This document shows, one piece after another, positions 56,060 to 64,000 of a stretch of 64,000 nt of DNA (position 1 is the stretch's first letter; each line of letters begins with the position of its first letter). The translations under genes and the position numbers were made by a program. The notes below the pieces were generated by a model. It ran no database searches, was not told where the DNA came from, and was given only the letters and a program-made list of their open reading frames with translations. The DNA is from Sciurus carolinensis. Its lineage: Eukaryota; Chordata; Mammalia; Rodentia; Sciuridae. The stretch covers positions 52,637,156 to 52,701,155 of the forward strand of contig NC_062224.1 of the NCBI RefSeq assembly GCF_902686445.1, written 5' to 3'.

Positions 56060-56970
56060 AACTTAGCTTGAAATTCTCTCTTAAATGAACTTCATAGTCC
56101 TCTTTTCACTCATATTAATCTGCTCCATGGAAAAATCCCAAAATTAAATGGGAAAAAAGTCTGAATATTTCACCACTTATTTAAAATGTCTTAGAATTGA
56201 CAATCTCAAGAACTCTCTGCAAATTAAGTGACTACTCCAATCTCACCACAGACTTCACTAGTGAAGTCTGTCATTTCAGCCTTGTAACTTGCTATTTCTA
56301 ATGAATTGTGTTGGAATCCTTCTCTTTCTGCCCCTCCATCCTCACAATTTTGATGTTCTCGGGTTTTGAACATGACCAGCAGCTGATCAGTGCCTTGCCT
56401 TCTCAAATACCATGACTTCAACAGCTGCATCCTCTTTTCCATCTGTGCCTGTGGGAATCCAACTCTGCTTCTAGGAACCTCTTCTAACTCTGCTTTCTTA
56501 CTGATGTCCTTCCTGATCCCTTCTCACTACCTCTCTCATCCAGACTGACGGTAATAATGGCTCCTTTTGAACTCATTAAGGCCTTTTACCACAGGTATAT
56601 ACATATTACCTATAATAGCTCAATTTTTCTCTATTTGTATTATTTAAGAATCCTCACTTAATGAAAATAAAATATTAAACTGTAAGGCCTTTATTCAGAC
56701 ATCCATTGTCATGCATTTTGAAGTCAAATGTATCAAACTGCCTGTTACACTGTCTGTAAACACCTTGTACAATTGCCAATGACCTTCAACAACCAATTGG
56801 TTGACCCAGAAATTATCTCTTTTTTAAATCTTTTAAATTCAGAACTAATGTACTAAATTGTTTATATTCATTTTTTATTAGTTTGTTTTAACCCTAAAAG
56901 AAAAAATCAGCAGTCTTATCAAATCAACCCTCAGAAGGAAAGAACAGAATTCCTGATAGATGAAGGGTAT
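56060..56970. other. No gene or clear repeat seen
   Basis: 56220-56540 is C/T-rich and could be very old L2; not listed separately. Confidence 0.4.
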
Positions 56971-56974
56971 CCAA

Positions 56975-57165
56975 ATTTTTTTTTTTTTAAATGGTGCTAG
57001 TGATTGAATCCAGGGGAACTTTATCACTGAGCTACACCTACAGATCTTTTTAATTTTTTAATTTTGAGACAGTGTCTTGCTAAGCTGCTGAGGCTGGCTT
57101 CCAACTTGTGATCCTCCTGCCTCAGTCTCCCAGATAGTTGGGATTATAGGGTGTACCAGGGGACC
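56975..57165 (-). repeat. B1-ID composite SINE
   Basis: Poly(T), then reversed ID ('gtgctagtgattgaatccag', 'atcactgagctacacctaca') and reversed B1 ('ttttgagacagtgtcttgct', 'aagctgctgaggctggcttc', 'gatcctcctgcctcagtctc', 'tgggattatagg'). Confidence 0.88.
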
Positions 57166-57357
57166 AGTTCTTGTGCACTTTTTATTGATACAAGTGCTTG
57201 ATTTTAGATGGTCTTTTCTTTCTTCTCCTATTTTAATTTCTGAAATCAACTTGAAATTCAGTCAACATCTAGAGCTTAATACAGATTAATCATTCATTAA
57301 AATAATACCATCAATGAATATTTAGAAAACAAAATATTTTAAAGCAGTTGTTGACAT

Positions 57358-57570
57358 TTTTGTAGGGGGGTGGGTATGGAGATTGAACCCAGGGTTGCTT
57401 AACCACTGAGCCACATCATCAGCCCTTTTTATGTTTTATTTTGAAATAAGGTCTCGCTAAGTTGCTTAGGGCCTTGCTAAATTGCTGAGGTTGGCTTTTA
57501 ATTTGCAATCCTCCTGCCTCAGTCTCCCAAGTTTCTGGGATTAAAGGCATGTGCTGCCATGCTTGGCAAA
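57358..57570 (-). repeat. B1-ID composite SINE with internal duplication
   Basis: Reversed ID ('gattgaacccagggttgctt', 'aaccactgagccacatcatc') then reversed B1. The B1 part contains 'gctaagttgcttagggcctt' followed by 'gctaaattgctgaggttggc', a duplicated block of roughly 28 bases that the copy at 56975 lacks. Confidence 0.88.
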
Positions 57571-57574
57571 CAGT

Positions 57575-60500
57575 CACTGATTTTGATAAGAAAAAGACAA
57601 ATAATGCAGAACATGCCCTAGATTCAGTGGGTCCTCTTGAGGTTTTGACAGGAATGACCAATAAGAGATGTGAAGGGGCTCTTTGTCATTTCAAAACATC
57701 TCACCCAAGGAAAGGTGCCTCACAATACATTTCCAGAGAATAGAAAATTTATGATAGCTTTGGGATGGAATAATTACTCTAATGTTTCAGTTCTTTGATT
57801 TAAATCCCAGCTTCTCTTTGTAGCCATTTTATGTCTGCTGCTCATAAATTCATACCAATCCTTCCAAAAGCATTTACATATCCCATATTCTTGGATAATA
57901 CTTTCTGTATGTAAATTATCTGTTACCTATTATTTATTACTTGTCTCACTCAAGCTTAAAATACGCCCCACCATTTCAAGATTTCAGAAAAAGTCAACAA
58001 CATCGTGTTTCTCATATTCATTGTCTTCATCAAGCCATATTCTGATTCTGAATGCCACAGCATCTTCCTTTCCTTGATTGGCAGGCACAGCCTGAAGCAT
58101 AGAACACTTGTCTCTACAATTATCCATCCTGCTTGATAGTTGTGAAGAAAGCCAGGTGGACTGCTGACCACTGGGCCATACTGATCCACTTCCAGACACC
58201 TGTGAAACCCATCTTCTCCCTTCCTTCAACACCTTCATATTTTTCTAGGACCTGGGATGAGCACAATAATGTACAAGCTGACTTCCTGCTCATGCCTATG
58301 CTGAAAACCAGAGAAAAAGACTAAACATATGCTATGGAGGAAAAGAACTTCTGTTGTCTCCATAAACTTATTAAAAACAAGAAACTTAATCAGTGGCAAA
58401 AACAAAGCTCTGTCATCATGGTGTTTTCCAATTCAGAGAATGCCATGTTTTTTGAAGACTTGTAACATGCCCATGATTCTGTAAACAAAGATGCAAACTT
58501 TTTTTTTTTTTTTTTTTGGTGGGAACTCTGAAAAAAAATGATGCTTCTATTGGCTTTTGGAGACTTTGTCCTTCATCCTTTCCTCATCAGCTAAGAACTC
58601 TTCACTTTTCCTTAGATTTCTTTCTCTGGAAGTTTGTCATTATTTCCTGGGTACCTATGCTCTCAGGTATCATTCTATTTAAAAATAATATAATTTAAAA
58701 ACATTTATATATCCTTCTCACAATGGTTGGTGTTACCTGAGAAATATTTTTGAGCTCTTAGGGCAATGATTATGTCATCTGATACATTAGATACATTAAA
58801 GCAATCATTATCTACATTGATTACAGAAAATCTAAATGACTAAAAAGGTTTGAATGAATTTGTGAGAACAAAGACAGAAATGGCTATAAGAAGATGAGAT
58901 TTAAGTCAAGAGGCTTTACGTGCATAATTTCAGCTGTTACATGGAAGTACAAAACTTACTTAACTTGTAATTTGGTGTCTGTCACAGACAATTAGCTACA
59001 AACCATAAAATGTACAATTTCACTCACCCATATATTCATAAACACTCACATTTGTGGCCAGGAATACCATTCATTTATCACACTCAAGTTGAACATTTAT
59101 GCTTAAAATCAATAAAGCTAATATACTCCAGCACCACACACACACAAAAAATAATGAAACCCAGAATTTGTTTACTCTGTGCCTAATTTAAAATATCTCA
59201 TACCATCAAGCCTATTTATATTATATTTTTGAGTTAGAAAATAAGGTGGGTAGACATCAACCCAGTAACAATAAACATAAGAATATGGATGTCATGTTTC
59301 ATCACTTTGTGAAAGATAACCATAACCCACTTCCATTATTTCTACTAGCTGAGACAAAGATTCTTAGAAAATAATCGAAGAAGACAGAGGTGTGAGGTCC
59401 TTTCCAAGGACTAGGAAAAAAGATTTATCTAGTGGTCTCACTAATAAAATGACTCACTTGGGCTAGACTCCTCTTTTGTAGAAAACACAAAGGACAATGC
59501 CAAATGACTGTCCTGCCTAGCCTCTTTCTTAAGAGGGATTCCCTGTGAGAATTAAGCCCTTCAGAGCAACAGATACTCAATGCTTTCAAGGCTGATACAG
59601 ACTATTCTCATATCAAATGCACAGGAGAGAAGTTAATTTATTATATACAATTCCATTAGGACTTATTAGTGTCCAGAAACTTAGGTGGACAAAGCTGTTC
59701 TGGGCAGGACCTAACTATCAAGGCATGGAGTGTTAATTTTGAAGCCATAGGCTGAAGCTCTACTGTTTCCATTGAGAGGAAAATGAGGGATTTGGATTAA
59801 GTGTAGGAAGAAGGGCTAAAATTACATGTTTTTAATGATGTAGTATCAAGAAATAGTTCTTTCATGATGATTTCTTTGTAAAATGAGGCCTAAGAATATG
59901 TCTGGGATAATTTTAGAATAGTTCTATCAGGTGTGACCAAAAGGATGATGTTACAGGTATTATCACCTTATACATGAGTGGTGTTAGCCTGGGTCCATTC
60001 AGATGGCTTAGTCCAAGAATGAAGATCTTGTCTGTGATTCTCATGAAAAAAAAAAAAGAAGAAGAAGAACAGGTGTGTATTATAATCTGAAGATAAGGCA
60101 AAAGCACTTAAAAAGAACAAAAGCATAATCATGCCAAAGAGGAAGATTAATTTCAGGTGCACACACTAAAATAAATATAGTTAAACACCACCAAAAGATT
60201 TATAGGTCAGTAACATTCTCTATATGTGGCAACGGTCCTAAGATCAAAGGAAGCTGAAAGATTCCTATTGCCTAGTGACACTGTAGCTTTCATAACATCT
60301 CAGGACAGGAAGGGCAATATATTGTATGGAAAAAAATATTTATTATAAAACTATCTGCCTTTAGCAGCAGCCTCATACATCTCACTTTCGCCTTGTCTTT
60401 TGACTGTATTGTTTTCTTTTGTGCTGGATTTAACCTCATATGGATTTGTCCATCCTGGCCATAGGAGCAAGAGGCTACACTTAAACAGAGCCTCGGTGTT

Positions 60501-61590
60501 TGGTAGGTTGTACCATTCAGGTCCATGTAAGTGTACACCATGATGCTCACATGACAATGAAGTAGCCGAATAACTCAGTTTTAAGAACATATTTCAATTG
60601 TTCAGTGATTCATGGCTGTATGTGTATAGTGATTTCATTATTTGTCTTATATGTTTCATGCTTTTCAAAGTTTTAAATTGGTATCTGCTGTTGCTGAGTC
60701 TGACCTTTTCCTCTGTATGACATTTCTGGTTTACTTATCTCGTACATTGATTTTTTAAATTTCCGCTTCCTAGAATTCTTTAGAGATCAGTAAGTAAACT
60801 GTAGAAATACAAAAGGAAAAGAATTTCCACTCTAATTGCACCCTTGCTAGTGCTGCCAATTCAAGGCACTACAAAGTTAAAATAGATTTTATTTTTCAGA
60901 AGCTTTTGAACAGTCATATTGATCTTTCCAGTTCACTGAACAGTGAGCTTTAAAGAAAAGAAAATTTAATGTGACTTTTCTGATTCACCCTTTTTATCCA
61001 GAAGGCTGGAGACTGGGATTTGGGAAAATCACCTTCTCCTTCTTGTTCACCTATGAAAGAAAGCTCTCTGCATAAGACCTAATTACAACTATTTATTCAT
61101 TTCACTCTACTATCAAGAGAGAAATTAAGGCCAGTGGTGCATGAATTTATTCAAAATCCCAAAGCAAAGCAGATTCAAACCTAACACACACATATATTTA
61201 ACTTCTGATCCAATACTGCCTGTTTTATATCCCCCATGAGTTTGTTTTCTCCATGGATACCAAGGGAGTTGGAGTGCCTGGCTGCCTGCTCCCTGACAAC
61301 ATTTCTCAGTGATTCCATGAGAAAATGAAATGGGGGAAGAAAAAAAGAAAGAAGTGTACCTTACTTCTTGCCAGGCATCTGTAACCATTATCTTAAATTT
61401 GAACATGGGCATCAGAATGGTCATAGAAATTAGTTTTGAGTTATTCAAAACTATTTTCCCACTTGATAAGTGTTAAATCCCAGAGAGACTCCTCAATCGT
61501 TTGAAATGCTCTGGAATGAGAGTCAACAATTGCTGCATGTTTCCCAACCAAGAGGACCTTGTGGATCTTTATAGTACACAGTTGGAATAT
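57575..61590. other. No gene or clear repeat seen
   Basis: About 4 kb of mostly AT-rich sequence. Poly(T) at 58498-58518, poly(A) with GAA units at 60044-60070. The minus frames near 57956-58238 and 60290-60590 have no recognisable domain. Confidence 0.4.
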
Positions 61591-61591
61591 T

Positions 61592-61628
61592 AAAAACAAA
61601 ACAAAACAAAACAAAAACCAAAAAAAAA
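61592..61628 (+). repeat. (AAAAC)n low-complexity tract
   Basis: Four or five AAAAC units followed by an A-run. Confidence 0.8.
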
Positions 61629-61784
61629 CTTTTTAATTGTCTTCGATAAAAAATAAAAATGCCAAATATATATTTTTTAAACCACACCTGCTCCCTTAAC
61701 ATTTCGATGCCCTTGTGGATATACAATTTGGACAACTAAGAGAGGGAAGAATGTTGCCTTTCTTGCCTCACAGAACCATGTGTA

Positions 61785-61890
61785 CATCTCAAGTCTGTCA
61801 TTTGCTGAATGATTTTGGGAAAGTAACTGAACCTTTCTGGATCTTTGCACTCCTTCCCTTTAAAATGAGAATGCTCCTTCCTTGTTGAAA
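61785..61890 (-). repeat. MIR SINE fragment
   Basis: 'gattttgggaaagtaactga', 'acctttctggatctttgcac', 'ctttaaaatgagaatg'. Confidence 0.55.
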
Positions 61891-62159
61891 TATGTGCTTC
61901 AGAGCATCTGCGCCCTTTTCCTGTTCCTGTACAGACTGAGATGAGATTCTTTCCAAGAGAACACTTCTCTCAGTCTCTCTCTGAGACTATCCTATTTTCT
62001 GAGAGACTACTATGATTTTTTTATTCCTTTCTTATGACACACTCTGTATTACATTATAGTTGTCTATGTGTACATCTTATTTCTTCTGTTCTCTTTTGCT
62101 AGAATATTCTGGCAGATGAATACTGGTTTAATTGTATCTATTATAATAACAGTAACTTT

Positions 62160-62545
62160 TGAGAGGTTTGTACAAAGACAACAGTGAGACTACATATCCC
62201 CCTAGAATTCTGACCCACAATCACTGCAACCAGCTCCAGAAGACAAATCATGAGCTGTCTAGCAAGGAGCCCAGATTGGTCAGTAGACTAGACTGTAACT
62301 CCCCTAATATTTACCCTTGCTTCCAAATTGGGAACTAGCAGAGAAAGCTAAAAATATTCCCCACACCAGTCACATAAAATGTAAAACTTAGCTGCCCCAT
62401 GCCAACAGCCCAAGCATACTTGAAGCCATCTCTATCTTGCTCTCTCCCTCTCTCTATTATAAATCTTTTACATTCTCCTACCTACATGTGAATCTTTGCC
62501 AAACACAAATGATGGTGGATGACTCCCTTGCAAACTCCAAATATG
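62160..62545 (+). mobile_element. Possible ERV1-type solo LTR
   Basis: 'caaagacaacagtgagacta', 'cagaagacaaatcatgagct', 'gcccatgcc'-type C-rich U3 end, a CT-rich run before 'tctattataaatctttta', and 'gactcccttgcaaactccaa'. These suggest U3-R-U5 order. Edges and family unknown. Confidence 0.4.
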
Positions 62546-62549
62546 GATC

Positions 62550-64000
62550 CTTTGTTTGTTCTCATATAGGTGGGCACCATTTATATCCATAGATACAGAC
62601 ATACATATACATATAATATACATATAAATACACACATGTATATTCCCAGGAAGGATTTAGGGTTGATCTGTGTCTTAAATGATGTCTTTTACATAAGCAA
62701 AGTCCACTTCCAGTTATAACGCTCTATGACTAATAGGTGTTAAGGTCAAACAAAAGTGATTTGATAACTAATTGAACACCTGATCAGAAACACATTATTC
62801 CAATGTATAAGAATGGTTTCCTATGATAAGTAATTGGTTTACATCTTTATACCTGAGAAGTTCTCCAAGACCAAATTGAAAACCAATCACTTAATATTCA
62901 GCAATACTGCACTGCTTAGTTCAGAGTCAAGGGTATAAAATTATCTGATTTCTTCCAGAAGACATTTATCTTTATGATTAACAGGAAATCACTTTTTAAA
63001 AAATATGCCCTTGCCATCCACTGTAGGCCCTGAAAACTAAGAATTATCAATGGGGAAAAAATGGCCACCTCCCCTCAGCATATCAGTATTAATATGCTAC
63101 ATGTTGGGGAGGTGGCTTCTGCCTCCCTGCCTGGCAGCCCTGTGCATTTACTTGTTTGGAATCAATTTTCCTTAGGGAGTAGAAACTTTCTTCACTTTGC
63201 TTTGTAAAGGACTATCCTGTGTCTTTCTACCTGGTGCTAGTTTTTGACTAACATGGAATACAGTGAATACATCCTACCCAGGAAATCTGTGAAGTTAGAA
63301 AGTGGAGTCAAGTGAAACTGAATCTTATGTGACTTAGACTCATCTAGAATTAGCACTAAATGTGCCATTTTAAAAACGTTTGTGATAGCAAATTTTAAAT
63401 AGATGCAAAAATAGTCAGAATACACTGGACCCCCATATTCTCATCACCCAACTGGAAAATCATCAATTCATCATGCCAACTTGTCTTTTAAAAGGAATAC
63501 AAGCTCCTTCAGCAACAACAACAACAACAAAATATTTAGGAAAATGCTACTGATTTTTCAATTTGTACCTGGTCTTAACTTGCAGGCTTTGGCTACTGGT
63601 CTCCTGGCCTGTCCTCAGCTGTGGATATTTTGGCAACAAACCTGACTTTATTTCATGCTTTTTTGAACATTTTTAAAATTTCTAGCAAGAATCCAAACTT
63701 ATGGAAAAATTAAGCAAAAATAATATTTCATATACTAATAAAGATTAGCCTTCTGCTTTTTTATAATTTTTAGATTTGTTCATAACAACCATGTAATATA
63801 GTTAATGTCATTATTAACAACTTTTTAAGACATGATAGATTAGGGTTCTGAAAATCAAAGCAATAGACTCAAGGTTGCACGCTTGATGGGATGGGAATGT
63901 GCTAGTGAGGCGGGGCATAGGGGCATACCTACAGAGCACAGCATGGAGGATGACATTTAAATATATGAGTGTGCACATATACACACACATACACACAAAC
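62550..64000. other. No gene or clear repeat seen
   Basis: AT-rich. ATACAT-type low complexity at 62590-62640, (CAA)n at 63513-63532, a CA-rich start at 63980 running off the window edge. Confidence 0.45.

Overview
This is mammalian nuclear DNA. Overall it looks intergenic or intronic: AT-rich, crowded with retrotransposon fossils, and without any open reading frame that I can tie to a host protein. I infer a sciurid rodent (squirrel, ground squirrel or marmot lineage). The grounds are short tRNA-like ID SINEs, B1 (7SL-derived) units fused to an ID unit, and young LINE-1 copies ending in a 3' UTR with a 'GATGTATCCCATTTG' and 'TTTACAATAAA' tail that I associate with squirrels. The species call is an inference.

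Layout. The first 420 bases are the 5' LTR and tRNA-Phe primer-binding site of an IAP-like (class II) endogenous retrovirus on the minus strand; its body lies off the left edge. From 2 to 12 kb there are ancient layers (MIR, L2, an old ERVL-like LTR) with L1 tails dropped into them. At 13.5-15 kb a 5'-truncated L1 with a target-site duplication splits a MER5A DNA transposon, next to a MaLR LTR. From 16 to 25 kb there are more L1 3' ends on both strands, MIRs, ID and B1-ID SINEs. From 26.1 to 32.8 kb lies an L1 cluster. A plus-strand copy has a 5' UTR of about 172-bp tandem monomers, a broken ORF1 and the endonuclease part of ORF2, and no 3' half. It is followed by an older L1 3' end, then a minus-strand L1 5' UTR built of different, about 67-bp monomers. 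At 33.3-34 kb a MaLR LTR splits a SINE. At 43.7-45.6 kb are two L1 insertions with 5' inversions. At 50-51.8 kb are an L1 fragment, a Tigger-like DNA transposon and a near-intact ID SINE. The last 12 kb are sparser, with two B1-ID SINEs and two possible ERV LTRs.

Nothing here forms a pathway or operon. The only coding remnants are L1 ORF1 and ORF2, all disrupted. The most informative signals are about retrotransposition mechanics: twin priming, 3'-truncated L1s, nested insertions, two kinds of L1 promoter monomers, and microsatellites grown from the same L1 site in two copies. I found no previously undescribed biological system. Repeat-family names come from memory of consensus sequences, not from a search, so boundaries are usually good to within about 10-30 bases.
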